Positions 36,144 through 44,570 are shown, numbered from the stretch's first letter. The stretch: DNA of 64,000 bases from Sideroxydans sp. CL21 (GCF_902459525.1 NZ_LR699166.1:1252501-1316500), one strand, 5' to 3'. Notes: generated by a model not told the origin, from the letters alone. Numbers and translations are program-made.

Positions 36144-37211
36144 TTAATAATCGGTATAACCTTTTTCGCCGGGCGTATAGAAGGTGGCAAAATCCGGCGC
36201 AGTCAGTGCTGTTCCATTTTGCAGCTTCTGTACCAGGTCCGGGTTGGAGACAAACGGACGCCCGAAAGCCACCAGATCGCCGCGCTGTGCGTCGAGGTCA
36301 GTATTCGCCCGAGCGGCGTCATAACCACCGGAAAGGATGTACTTGCCCTTGAAGTTGGCGCGGATCTTTGACTTCAGTTCCGGGCTGACTTCCGGCGCTC
36401 CCATCGAGCTGTGATCGACTACGTGAATATATACAAGACCGATGTTGTTCAGTTCCTCGATCAGGCGTAGATACAAGGCATCCGTCTTGACGTCGGAAAC
36501 GGTGCCGTTGAACGCACCATAGGGCGAGATGCGCATTCCGACGCGCTCTGCGCCGATGGCCGCAACGGCAGCCTTGGCCACTTCCACCGCAAAGCGGATG
36601 CGGTTCTCGACGCTGCCGCCCCATTTGTCGGTGCGCTGGTTGGTGGCGGTATTGAGGAACTGATCGATCAGATAGCCGTTTGCTGCATGCAACTCGACTC
36701 CATCAAAGCCGGCTTCGATGGCCCGCTTGGAGGCATTGGCATATTCAGCGATGGCCTGTGTAATATCGGTTTCACTCATTTCGGCGGGAGCCGGGTGTGG
36801 CTGCATGCCATTGCTGTCTGTCCACATTTCTCCCGGTGCCGCGACGGTCGAAGGGGCAACAATCCTGGTTCCAGCGGCCATGTTGGCCGGATGGCTGACG
36901 CGGCCGGTATGCATCAACTGGATGAACGTTTTGCCGCCCTTGGCATGCACTGCATCGTTCACTTGTTTCCAGCCCTTCACCTGCTCATCGCTGAACATGC
37001 CGGGGATGCGTGCATAGCCGAGCCCGTTGGGGGAGGGGGATGTGCCTTCGGTGATGATGAGACCCGCTGTTGCGCGGTCTGCGTAATATTTTGCCATTAG
37101 CTCGTTCGGCACGTTACCGGTGGCGCGCGAACGCGTCATTGGCGCCATGACGACGCGGTTCTTCAGTTGCAGCTTGCCAAGTGTGGTGGGGGTGAAGAGG
37201 ATATTGCTCAT
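36144..37211 (-). CDS. NADH:flavin oxidoreductase, Old Yellow Enzyme family
   Basis: The 355-residue FMN enzyme has the OYE opening LFTPTTLGKLQLKNRVVMAPMTRSRA-type segment (positions near 37120-37200), FIQLMHTGRVSHP, the substrate-binding ELHAANGYLIDQF followed by GGSVENRIRF, and the phosphate-binding GRPFVSNPDL. Such NemA/XenA-type enzymes reduce electrophilic alkenes and nitro compounds with NAD(P)H. AAGGAG precedes the ATG. It is the last gene of the pirin-YceI-YceI-OYE run. Confidence 0.95.
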   Translation of the reverse strand: MSNILFTPTTLGKLQLKNRVVMAPMTRSRATGNVPNELMAKYYADRATAGLIITEGTSPSPNGLGYARIPGMFSDEQVKGWKQVNDAVHAKGGKTFIQLMHTGRVSHPANMAAGTRIVAPSTVAAPGEMWTDSNGMQPHPAPAEMSETDITQAIAEYANASKRAIEAGFDGVELHAANGYLIDQFLNTATNQRTDKWGGSVENRIRFAVEVAKAAVAAIGAERVGMRISPYGAFNGTVSDVKTDALYLRLIEELNNIGLVYIHVVDHSSMGAPEVSPELKSKIRANFKGKYILSGGYDAARANTDLDAQRGDLVAFGRPFVSNPDLVQKLQNGTALTAPDFATFYTPGEKGYTDY

Positions 37212-37276
37212 GTCATACTCCTTGCCTGCTTGACTATAAAATTCCCTCCCCCGTGAGGGAGAGGGATGAAGCGTTA

Positions 37277-37843
37277 TTATTGCTTGATGGACTCAACCGG
37301 GATGGACAGGGTTACTTCGTCACTTACATAGGGCACGTACTTGGCCATATTGAAATCCGAGCGCTTTACCTGAACTGTTGCATTGGCACCGCAGGCATCT
37401 TTTTTCATGATCGGGTGGGGCATGCACATGAAGGAGGTTACAGTCAGCGTTACCGGCTTGGTGATGCCTTTGATCGTCAAATTGCCTTCGACCGCAACCA
37501 GCTTGTCCCCTTCAAACTTCATCTTGTCCGACTTGAAAGTAATGGTGGGATATTTTGCAGTGTTGAAGAAATCCTCACCCTGGATGTGTTCGTTGAATAA
37601 GGCATATCCGGTATCGACCGATTTTGCATCGATCTCTACATCTACAGATCCGGTCTTGGCGGCGCGATCAATCGTGACAGTGCCTTTTACCGTATCGAAA
37701 CGGCTGAGCTGGGTGGAATAACCGAAGTGGCTGTATTCAAAACGCGGCTTGGTATGGTTGGTGTCGAGCACGTAAGTTTCGGATGCGGCAAAAGCGACCG
37801 AAGACAAAGAGGCGGCTAAGGCCAGGGCAACTAATCTTTTCAT
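37277..37843 (-). CDS. YceI family periplasmic protein (first copy)
   Basis: The 188-residue protein has a signal peptide (cleavage near VAFA-AS) and the YceI lipocalin-like domain over most of its length: YVLDTNHTKPRFEYSHFGYS near the front, VDTGYALFNEHIQGEDFF in the middle and VTLSIPVESIKQ at the end. YceI proteins bind polyisoprenoid or similar lipids in the periplasm. AGGAGA precedes the ATG. It shares family but little sequence with the YceI gene immediately upstream, 32 bases away. Confidence 0.92.
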   Translation of the reverse strand: MKRLVALALAASLSSVAFAASETYVLDTNHTKPRFEYSHFGYSTQLSRFDTVKGTVTIDRAAKTGSVDVEIDAKSVDTGYALFNEHIQGEDFFNTAKYPTITFKSDKMKFEGDKLVAVEGNLTIKGITKPVTLTVTSFMCMPHPIMKKDACGANATVQVKRSDFNMAKYVPYVSDEVTLSIPVESIKQ

Positions 37844-37875
37844 GGTGTTCTCCTAGGTGGTGGATAAAGGTAAAG

Positions 37876-38454
37876 CTACTTCTTGCTGGGTGATGCATTG
37901 ACTACAACGTGAAACTTGATCTGGATTTCGTTGGCGACCGAACTGACATCCGTCCATTCCCCTTCGCCGATCGCATAGTCGAGGCGCTTGATTTCAAAGG
38001 CGCCCTCGAATATTCCGCGCTTGCCGTCGGACTGGAAGGTGACGGGTGCTGCAACATCCTGCGTCCTGCCCTTGATACTGAGTTTTCCGAGGGCCTGATA
38101 ACGATTGCCACCCAATGCCTTGATTCCGGTCGAAACAAAGCTGGCGGTAGGATAGTCCTTGACGTTGAACCATTTTTTACCGACCACCTCTTCATTGCCT
38201 TCTGCCGAGCCGGTGTCGATGCTGGACAGGTCAATATCGATGCGAGCCTGCGCTTTGGCCAGTTGGGTCGGGTCGAATGAGAGTTGTGCCGAGAACTTGT
38301 TGAACTTGCCGTCCAGCGGTACGCCCATTTGCTTGAAACCAAAAGTGACCGCGCTGTCATTCGTTTGCACTTGCTTGAATTCGAGCGCCATGACCGGGCT
38401 GGTTATCAGTATCAGGACGGCAGCGCCGGTTAAGCACTTGAACAGGGTGTTCAT
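37876..38454 (-). CDS. YceI family periplasmic protein (second copy)
   Basis: The 192-residue protein has a signal peptide (cleavage near VMA-LE) and a YceI domain recognised from SAVTFGFKQMGVPLDGKFNKF, IDLSSIDTG and WFNVKDYPTASF. ATG 38454 has AAGGAG upstream; an in-frame ATG at 38505 does not give a signal peptide. It lies 34 bases after pirin and 32 before the other YceI gene. No cytochrome b561 gene, a frequent YceI neighbour, is present. Confidence 0.92.
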   Translation of the reverse strand: MNTLFKCLTGAAVLILITSPVMALEFKQVQTNDSAVTFGFKQMGVPLDGKFNKFSAQLSFDPTQLAKAQARIDIDLSSIDTGSAEGNEEVVGKKWFNVKDYPTASFVSTGIKALGGNRYQALGKLSIKGRTQDVAAPVTFQSDGKRGIFEGAFEIKRLDYAIGEGEWTDVSSVANEIQIKFHVVVNASPSKK

Positions 38455-38488
38455 TCGTTGCTCCTTGCGTAATTTGCTTAAGTTCGTT

Positions 38489-39355
38489 TCAGGCCAAACG
38501 CCCATTTCGAAAATCGTCCAATGCCTGGTGTATCTCTTCCTGCGTATTCATCACGAAAGGGCCGTATTGAACGATGGACTCTTTCAAAGGCTTTCCCGCA
38601 ACCAGTATCAGGCGCGCATCTTCCGTCGCTGTCAGCGTCACGCCGTCAGCTTCGGGTGTGTTGCTCAAGATGCCCATGCGGCGCGACGCTACCGGCGTAT
38701 CGCCGATTTTTATTGCTCCGCGATAAACGTAAATAAAAGCGTTGTGCATGGTTGGCAGCGAAGTCGAGAATGCGGACCCGGCAGGCAAATGGATATCGAG
38801 ATACAGCGGCTCGGTGGTTTCGCGGATGACGGCACCATTTACGCCATTGCTGCTGCCGGCGATGACGCGTACGGTGACATTGTCGGCAGTGACATATTCC
38901 GGAATATCCTTGCTGGCAAAGTCTTTGTACCAGGGCTGAGCCATTTTGCTCTGTGCAGGAAGGTTGAGCCAGAGTTGGAAGCCTTCCATGACTCCGTCTT
39001 TCTGTTCGGGTATTTCCGAGTGGATCACGCCACGGCCGGCAGTCATCCATTGCACACCGCCGTTTTCCAGCAAGCCTTCGTGTCCGGCGCTGTCGCGGTG
39101 GCGCATGCGGCCCGAGAGCATGTAGGTCACAGTCTCGAAGCCGCGATGCGGATGGTCGGGGAATCCCGCGATGTAGTCGTCCGGATCGTCGCTGCCGAAT
39201 GCGTCTAGCATCAGGAAGGGGTCGAGCCGGTGCTGCAATTTGCCGGTGAGTACGCGCGTCAGTTTCACACCGGCGCCATCGGAGGTGGCGACGCCCTCGA
39301 CCAGCCGGTCGATAGTGCGCGATTGTTGCAGTGTGACTTGGGTGGCAGTGTTCAT
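38489..39355 (-). CDS. Pirin family protein
   Basis: The 288-residue bicupin protein has the pirin N-terminal metal site DPFLMLDAFG ... FPDHPHRGFETVTYML and GGVQWMTAGRGVIHSE, with the metal-binding His residues in place, and the C-terminal cupin after residue 160. Bacterial pirins such as YhhW have quercetinase-like activity; the true role is unsettled. ATG 39355 is preceded by AAGGAG. First gene of the four-gene run and divergent from a LysR regulator. Confidence 0.94.
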   Translation of the reverse strand: MNTATQVTLQQSRTIDRLVEGVATSDGAGVKLTRVLTGKLQHRLDPFLMLDAFGSDDPDDYIAGFPDHPHRGFETVTYMLSGRMRHRDSAGHEGLLENGGVQWMTAGRGVIHSEIPEQKDGVMEGFQLWLNLPAQSKMAQPWYKDFASKDIPEYVTADNVTVRVIAGSSNGVNGAVIRETTEPLYLDIHLPAGSAFSTSLPTMHNAFIYVYRGAIKIGDTPVASRRMGILSNTPEADGVTLTATEDARLILVAGKPLKESIVQYGPFVMNTQEEIHQALDDFRNGRLA

Positions 39356-39426
39356 ATCGTTCTCCTTAGTGGAGTAAAGTGGTTGCATATTAGGCGTCTC
39401 GAAAAGATAGATAAAGCCATGAATTC

Positions 39427-39441
39427 GAGATAGACTGTCTC
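39427..39441. promoter_or_regulatory. Candidate operator between pirin and lysR genes
   Basis: GAGATAGACTGTCTC is a dyad (GAGAnAGnCTnTCTC) just before the lysR start in the 90-bp divergent gap. It is a plausible autoregulatory site, on sequence symmetry alone. Confidence 0.35.
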
Positions 39442-39445
39442 ACAA

Positions 39446-40351
39446 ATGGAACAGACAAACATCTCTGCCGATGACTACATCCTGTTCGCCACGATTGCGG
39501 ATCAGGAAAGCATGGTGCGTGCTGCCGAGCATCTCGGCATGCCCAAGGCGACGGTTTCGCGCCGATTGACGAATCTTGAAGCGGCGCTGGGGCAACGCTT
39601 GTTGTTGCGGACCACGCGCCGTCTGACGCTCACCGAATTCGGTCAGGAATTTCTCGATCATTGCCGCCGGGTAGCGGAAGAGGTGGCGACAGCGCAGGAT
39701 TTTGTGCGCAGCCACGATGTGCAGCCGCATGGCCGCCTGCGCATCTCCATGCCGGACGATTATGCCAAGCACAATCTGTCGCGTGCGCTGGCCACTTTCA
39801 TTGAAGCCTACCCGGAGATCCAACTTGATCTCGATCTGAGTTCACGCTTGGTCGATCTGATCGGAGAGCGGTTCGATCTCGCCATTCGCATGGGAAACCT
39901 GGAAAACGACTCCACCCTGGTTGCACGCAAGATAGACGACCAACACTTCGGCCTGTATGCCAGTCCTATTTATCTGAGCCTGCATCCGTCGCCCAAGCAT
40001 CCGGATGAGCTGCTACAGCACGTTGCGGTACGGTTGCTTTCCGATCATGGCGATTCCATCCCGTGGAAGTTGTCGCGCGGCAAGGCCTTGTGGGAAGGCG
40101 TTCCTTCCGGACGGTTGGCGCTGAACTCTATCGGCCTCATCCAACAGTTTCTGCTGGACGGTGCCGGCATCGGCGCTTTACCCGACCGGTTTGCGCAAGA
40201 ACATGTGAACATGAAACGGCTGGTGCGCATTTTGCCGGAATGGTGTTTACCTTCCGTCCCGGCATGGGCGGTGATGCCGATGCGCCGCTATTTGCCGGCC
40301 AAGACACGGGCGTTTATCGAGCATCTTGAGAAGTTCATGGTAAAGGGCTAG
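39446..40351 (+). CDS. LysR family transcriptional regulator
   Basis: The 301-residue protein has an N-terminal winged helix (about residues 10-68; SMVRAAEHLGMPKATVSRRL and LEAALGQRLLLRTTRRL) and a C-terminal LysR substrate-binding domain beginning at PHGRLRISMP. It belongs to the group that often sits divergent from pirin or oxidoreductase genes. By position it should control the pirin-YceI-YceI-OYE run; that is inference. Confidence 0.93.
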   Translation: MEQTNISADDYILFATIADQESMVRAAEHLGMPKATVSRRLTNLEAALGQRLLLRTTRRLTLTEFGQEFLDHCRRVAEEVATAQDFVRSHDVQPHGRLRISMPDDYAKHNLSRALATFIEAYPEIQLDLDLSSRLVDLIGERFDLAIRMGNLENDSTLVARKIDDQHFGLYASPIYLSLHPSPKHPDELLQHVAVRLLSDHGDSIPWKLSRGKALWEGVPSGRLALNSIGLIQQFLLDGAGIGALPDRFAQEHVNMKRLVRILPEWCLPSVPAWAVMPMRRYLPAKTRAFIEHLEKFMVKG

Positions 40352-40534
40352 ACGCTGTTCGGGACAGGGCGGGCTTCGTGGACTAGCCGCATGCCCGGAA
40401 CACGCAGGCTGGTGCAAATCGCTCCTGATATGTCAATGATCATGATTTTTAGAAGCTTCAAAAAACCATGTTAAAAAAACAGCTACAATTACTCGCAGTC
40501 ACCACCGACGAAGCACATATGAAGGGATTTTATT

Positions 40535-41680
40535 TTGGTTAACATTCAGAAGTGTCTGGCAGTTATTCTTTTAATTGTTTGCGCACCGGCATTTGCCGAA
40601 AGCGCGAACGACCCGTTCCAGGAGGTTGCCGCAAAATATCTGGCAGCGAATCCCAAACCGGTTCTGTCCGAGGAGGCCCACAAGTACAAGGTTCAGGCCG
40701 AATTCATGATGCAGGAAAAGCAACCTGACAAGGCTATAGCGCTGTATGGCAAGGCATTGAATGTTGCTCCCTGGTGGCCCGAGGGACACTACCAGTTGGG
40801 GTTGCTCCTTGGCGAAGCAAAAAAATACCGGGATGCGACGCAAGAGATGAAGCATTATCTGCTGCTTGCTCCTGAAGGTGCCGATGCGCGCGCAGCCCAG
40901 GACAAGATATACCAATGGGAAGTGGTGATCGAACCGGAAACGGGCAAAACGACCCCGGAAGCGGCGAAGGCACTTCCGGAAGCCGGGAAGACATTCAAAG
41001 ACTGCCCGACATGTGCGGAGATGGTAGAGATTCCTGCGGGCAGTTTTGACATGGGATCGAACAACGGGGAAGCAGACGAAAAGCCCGTGCATCGAGTTAC
41101 TTTCAGCAAACCCTTTGCCATAGGCAAGACCGAGGTCACCCAGGAACAATGGTATGCAGTGATGGGTAGCGACCCCAGTTATTTCAATGGGTGTGGTGAT
41201 ACTTGCCCGGTGGAACAAGTCAGCTGGAACGACGCCCAGACCTTCATTAAAAAGCTCAATGCCAAAACCGGAAAACAGTATCGTTTGCCTACTGAAGCCG
41301 AATGGGAATATGCCTGCCGGGCAGGGAGCCAACTGGAATATTGCGGTAGCGACAATGCGGACAATGTGTCGTGGAACACCTTGAACAGCGGCGGCTTCTT
41401 TTTCAATACGCCACATCCGGTTGCGACCAAACATGCCAACGCATTTGGTTTGTACGATATGAGCGGCAACGTCTGGGAATGGATCGAAGACAACTATCAC
41501 GAAAACTACAATGGTGCCCCGGCGGATGGCAGCGCATGGGAGGGTGGTTCCATGCGCGTTTTGCGCGGCGGCTCGTGGGGAAAAGATCCCAAGTTCGGGC
41601 GCGCGGCAGCGCGTTCCAAGTTCGCCTCCAATTACCGGGATTTCAGCTACGGGCTCCGTCTGGCAAGAAACCTGCCGTAG
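40535..41680 (+). CDS. Formylglycine-generating-enzyme (SUMF1)-like exported protein with TPR
   Basis: The 381-residue protein has a signal peptide (cleavage near AFA-ES), a TPR-like helical region (about residues 45-125), a Pro/Glu/Lys linker, then an FGE/sulfatase-modifying domain (about 155-380) with MVEIPAGSFDMGSNNGE, LPTEAEWEYACRAG, FGLYDMSGNVWEW and RVLRGGSW. The copper-ligand cysteine pair of true FGE is not evident, so it is probably a non-catalytic or ligand-binding relative. It starts with TTG at 40535, supported by GAAGGGA 7 bases upstream. Confidence 0.85.
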   Translation: MVNIQKCLAVILLIVCAPAFAESANDPFQEVAAKYLAANPKPVLSEEAHKYKVQAEFMMQEKQPDKAIALYGKALNVAPWWPEGHYQLGLLLGEAKKYRDATQEMKHYLLLAPEGADARAAQDKIYQWEVVIEPETGKTTPEAAKALPEAGKTFKDCPTCAEMVEIPAGSFDMGSNNGEADEKPVHRVTFSKPFAIGKTEVTQEQWYAVMGSDPSYFNGCGDTCPVEQVSWNDAQTFIKKLNAKTGKQYRLPTEAEWEYACRAGSQLEYCGSDNADNVSWNTLNSGGFFFNTPHPVATKHANAFGLYDMSGNVWEWIEDNYHENYNGAPADGSAWEGGSMRVLRGGSWGKDPKFGRAAARSKFASNYRDFSYGLRLARNLP

Positions 41681-41797
41681 TCAACGTAGAAAGCATTTGT
41701 GCATGCGGGGTATTTGAAGCGATTTTCCTGACGCAATTTGACGCCTCATTTGGCATTGAAAATAGCATCAATTTATTTCAGAACGGGTCAAAGCAAA

Positions 41798-41827
41798 TAA
41801 AAAAGCCGACTTGCGTCGGCTTTTTTG
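41798..41827. terminator. Bidirectional terminator between the FGE-like and cytochrome c genes
   Basis: AAAAAAGCCGAC / GTCGGCTTTTTT with a TTGC loop gives a stem flanked by an A-run and a T-run, so it can terminate both convergent genes. Confidence 0.88.
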
Positions 41828-41845
41828 TGTAGAACTGAATCAAAT

Positions 41846-42223
41846 TTACTTGGCCAGGCCCAGTACGAATTCGACCAATTCCTTGATTTCTGGTTGCTTC
41901 TTGCCGGCTGGGTCGTTAGGCACCATTGCTGCAGTACCCCAGTTGCCATGACCGCCCTTGGAAACCTTCATCATCAGACCTTCAACCAGCGGAAATTCCT
42001 TGGCGTCGGGAGCAGCAGATCCGTTATTTGAATACTTGTAAGTCTTGACACCCTTGTATTTTTTGGACACATCCATCCAAGCCGGGCCAACCACCTTGTG
42101 GTCAATTGCGTGGCAAGCGGTACAACCATTCTTCTTGGCCAATGGCGGCATATCTTCTGCCATTGCGCTTCCAGCTACCATCAATCCTGCTGCTACTGTC
42201 ATGCCTACGATAAAAGATTTCAT
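41846..42223 (-). CDS. Class I cytochrome c (c551/c552 type)
   Basis: The 125-residue protein has a signal peptide (cleavage near AMA-ED), one haem site CTACH, VVGPAWMDVSKKYKG after it and the distal Met candidates in a loop near residues 84-86 and 99-101 (NWGTAAMVPND). It is a small soluble periplasmic electron carrier. GGGGG precedes the ATG. It ends at the bidirectional terminator and stands alone. Confidence 0.93.
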   Translation of the reverse strand: MKSFIVGMTVAAGLMVAGSAMAEDMPPLAKKNGCTACHAIDHKVVGPAWMDVSKKYKGVKTYKYSNNGSAAPDAKEFPLVEGLMMKVSKGGHGNWGTAAMVPNDPAGKKQPEIKELVEFVLGLAK

Positions 42224-42551
42224 AGATTCCCCCTGAGTAGTTAAAAAACAAAGTTACTAACTTATCCATCTACTTACCTGAAAGATAAAGCAGTGGCACT
42301 GCATTGTCGGATAGCCCGAGTCCCCGTATCCTAACAACGATTCCGTAAAGAAAATGTCAATATAGCGTCAAGGAAGCGTGCATTTGCGCTTCGTGCAACA
42401 GAAGCGGTTTCCAGTTTGATATCAACCCGGATTTCCCATTAGCGCGATTTATCGAGGGTAAAAACGAGCGCTCTCCTATTCGCTCACTTGTGGACTTCGG
42501 CGAACCAAGGCGGAGCGGAATTTTATATAAATTGTTGTGTTCAATACAAAC
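42224..42551. other. Gene-free stretch left of the genomic island
   Basis: This region holds the promoter of the cytochrome c gene at its left end. I see no convincing coding sequence: the one small minus-strand ORF (42357-42563) reads into the terminator hairpin and has no ribosome binding site or recognisable product. Confidence 0.4.
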
Positions 42552-42583
42552 AAAAAAGCCCACCCTTACAGGTGAGCTTTTTT
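42552..42583. terminator. Hairpin at left edge of the island, possible original ssrA terminator
   Basis: AAAAAAGC...ACC / GGT...GCTTTTTT forms a stem flanked by A- and T-runs. On the minus strand it directly follows the sequence CGCCGCCAC that resembles the end of ssrA, so it may be the terminator ssrA had before the island inserted. Confidence 0.55.
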
Positions 42584-42585
42584 GT

Positions 42586-42592
42586 GGCGGCG
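42586..42592. repeat. Candidate left attachment core
   Basis: GGCGGCG matches the same seven bases inside the tmRNA 3' end at 48109-48115. The short length makes it suggestive only; position next to a terminator and arm-type repeats supports it. Confidence 0.4.
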
Positions 42593-42655
42593 TCTACCGA
42601 ATAGTGCTATCTATGCCACATCACTGCTAGATATTGAGAATAAATAGTTTTGATA

Positions 42656-42675
42656 TGCCCCCAATTGTGCCCCCA
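42656..42675. repeat. Left integrase arm-type repeats
   Basis: TGCCCCCA occurs at 42656-42663 and 42668-42675. The second copy is part of a 13-base match to 47976-47988 near the integrase. Confidence 0.55.
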
Positions 42676-42829
42676 GGAATATCCGTCATCCGCATGGAAA
42701 TCTATATTTCGCATCACGTTATTTGACAGCTTCCCCCTTTCTAGTACCTAAGTACAATATTTTTCTTTGCCCAAGTGGAGTAGCTTCAAAACCAGTTAAT
42801 TGAATTTATAACCACTGAGTGGGGGAATC

Positions 42830-43507
42830 ATGTTCAGATCTAAAATGCTTTATACATCTATGGTTGCCTGTTTCCTTGCCTTCACTGGCACGGCCCAAGC
42901 ATCTACGACGCAGTCGTTCGATTATGGTACTTTATTGAGTGCATCATCAGGCTACACGGCTCCCAACAATTTCTCATCCAACCCATTTGCGAATCTGCTT
43001 GTAACGAATTTTGGCACCGGCACATGGCAGTTTACACTGACCATCAACAACAATTTGTTCAGTAGCTTCGGTTCTAGCGCCTTCATTGGAGGTATGGAGT
43101 TCAATATTGACCCTAACGTGAATTGGAGCAATATGACATCGACTTTTGTTTCCAGCGATGTGGGCGGAGTGACTAGCGTCGCTACCACTGGCGGAAATTG
43201 TACTGGCGGCACAAGTATAGGTTGTTTCGACTTTGGAACCAGCTTCGGGAAGGGTGCCAACAACAGGCTTTCCCAGAATGATTATGTTACATGGAACGTG
43301 TCACCTTTTGCATCGAATGCTAACCTCATCAATTCGTACATACATGTGCAGGGACTAGGCACCTGTGCAACTGATTCCGCTAAGTACACACCTTTGTCTG
43401 CTGTTCCTGAGCCTGAGACCTATGCCATGCTACTTGCCGGCTTGGGACTGGTTGGTTTCATCGCTTCCCGTCGTAAGAACCAGAATAGCCTGATGAATTT
43501 CGCCTGA
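42830..43507 (+). CDS. PEP-CTERM exported protein
   Basis: The 225-residue protein has a signal peptide (cleavage near TAQA-ST), a Ser/Thr/Asn/Gly-rich body and a C-terminal PEP-CTERM sorting signal: VPEPETYAMLLAGLGLVGF, a membrane helix and a basic end RRK. Exosortase cleaves such proteins and links them to exopolysaccharide export; exosortase genes are not in this window. GGGGG precedes the ATG. It lies inside the island boundaries, on the opposite strand from the island genes, and is the only obvious cargo with its own terminator. Confidence 0.92.
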   Translation: MFRSKMLYTSMVACFLAFTGTAQASTTQSFDYGTLLSASSGYTAPNNFSSNPFANLLVTNFGTGTWQFTLTINNNLFSSFGSSAFIGGMEFNIDPNVNWSNMTSTFVSSDVGGVTSVATTGGNCTGGTSIGCFDFGTSFGKGANNRLSQNDYVTWNVSPFASNANLINSYIHVQGLGTCATDSAKYTPLSAVPEPETYAMLLAGLGLVGFIASRRKNQNSLMNFA

Positions 43508-43531
43508 TACATTTCCAGTATTTGACGTGAT

Positions 43532-43557
43532 AACCCCGCTACGGCGGGGTTTTTTAA
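43532..43557 (+). terminator. Terminator of the PEP-CTERM gene
   Basis: AACCCCGC / GCGGGGTT with a short loop followed by a run of T residues, 25 bases after the stop codon. Confidence 0.9.
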
Positions 43558-43642
43558 TCAGCTACGCCCACTAATGGCACACAGCGGTACTTCATGTTGC
43601 CATATTGTCTGCCGGAAAGCGGCCTCTCAAATCCACTTTTCA

Positions 43643-43855
43643 TTATGAAATCTCGTTTAGCTCATCCCGTTGCGCACGCAGCAATGACGATAGCTCACGC
43701 AGCATTGTTCGCCAACCTCCCTTGTAGGCGTTCCGCGATGATACCGTCTTGCCTTCAGGTGTACGTGCCCCCGTCGATCTAGTCCACGGTTGCCATTGCC
43801 TGATCTTTTCCGCCTGTTGCGCCCGTTGCTCTACCGTCCACTGTCTCGCCGCCAT
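43643..43855 (-). CDS. Small phage/island protein, unknown function
   Basis: The 70-residue basic protein starts MAARQWTVEQRAQQAEKIRQW and contains RSTGARTPEGKTVSSRNAYKGG. I recognise this as a small conserved protein of proteobacterial phage-like islands but know no function; the basic, Gln/Arg-rich make-up suggests nucleic-acid binding. Its first 77 bases overlap the end of the gene upstream in another frame, an unusually long overlap for two genes that both look real. Confidence 0.65.
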   Translation of the reverse strand: MAARQWTVEQRAQQAEKIRQWQPWTRSTGARTPEGKTVSSRNAYKGGWRTMLRELSSLLRAQRDELNEIS

Positions 43856-44384
43856 GCTGCACCTCTAATAGTTCGTTTTGCTGATTTATGTTTTTCTCCG
43901 CGCGAGCAGCGGGGGAGGGTGTGCCGTTGTTCACTTGCTGGTTGCCGTTGCCTTGGTTGATATTCGCCTGCCTTGCAAACACCACGGGCGGGTTCTTGAT
44001 CGTCGCCAATGTCTCTAACGTCATACGGCTTTGATTCTGAGCCTTCAATGCCAGGCGCAAATAGGTTTCGTATTGCTTCAAGTATTCCTGATTTACTGCC
44101 CGTCTTGCCAGGCTCACAAAGATGGCTTGCAGAGCATTAGCCTGCCCGACCAGCATGGCTTCACAGAGCTTTAGATCTCCGTCTTCCACTTGGTGAATTT
44201 TCTCGCGTAGCTGCGCAGTCAGCTCGCTTATGTCTTGCTCGCCAAAGGCTTTCGCGTATTCTGAAACCACTGCCGCCGCGTTGACGCTTGGCATCAGTGA
44301 CACCTTGGCAACATATTCGGCCTTTTCCTTGTCGGATTGTGCGGGTTGCTTTGCGTCGGTCTTTGCTATTTTCTTCGTTGCCAT
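43779..44384 (-). CDS. Island protein of unknown function
   Basis: The 201-residue protein starts at ATG 44384, with GGGAAGG upstream. The front is Lys/Ala-rich, the middle (about residues 35-135) is helical with LCEAMLVGQANALQAIFVSLARRAVNQEYLKQYETYLRLALKAQNQ (positions about 43990-44150), and the end is Gln/Asn/Gly-rich. I do not recognise a named family; similar proteins accompany the small gene downstream in other islands. The iteron-like repeats lie immediately upstream. Confidence 0.7.
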   Translation of the reverse strand: MATKKIAKTDAKQPAQSDKEKAEYVAKVSLMPSVNAAAVVSEYAKAFGEQDISELTAQLREKIHQVEDGDLKLCEAMLVGQANALQAIFVSLARRAVNQEYLKQYETYLRLALKAQNQSRMTLETLATIKNPPVVFARQANINQGNGNQQVNNGTPSPAARAEKNINQQNELLEVQHGGETVDGRATGATGGKDQAMATVD

Positions 44385-44440
44385 GTTTAACCTTCCCTGC
44401 AAGATGCAGTGTAAAGATGGTAATTCTAGATAGGTATGCA

Positions 44441-44570
44441 ACTAGTGCATCAGGGCTGGTTTGAAAAGTGCCTCTAGTGATGCAGCTAGTGCATCAGTGA
44501 CACAGTTTCCCTTAGCCCTCTAGTGCAGCCACTGCATCAGTTAGCGCGCTTGTGATGCTGCCAGTGCATT
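44441..44570. repeat. Iteron-like repeats based on CTAGTGCATCAG
   Basis: Copies or near copies lie at 44442-44453, 44474-44485 (CTAGTGATGCAG), 44486-44497, 44519-44529 (variant) and 44530-44540, with two further degenerate copies at 44552-44570 running into the neighbouring gene. The spacing of the best copies is about 44 bases. Such arrays bind initiator or repressor proteins in plasmids and satellites. Confidence 0.55.

Noticed and set aside
42357-42563. Small minus-strand frame left of the island
   Set aside because: It reads through a terminator hairpin and looks like fortuitous coding.
42552-42600. Possible second ssrA gene fragment at the island left end
   Set aside because: Only about seven bases match the tmRNA 3' end, too few for a gene remnant, so it is kept only as an attachment-site candidate.
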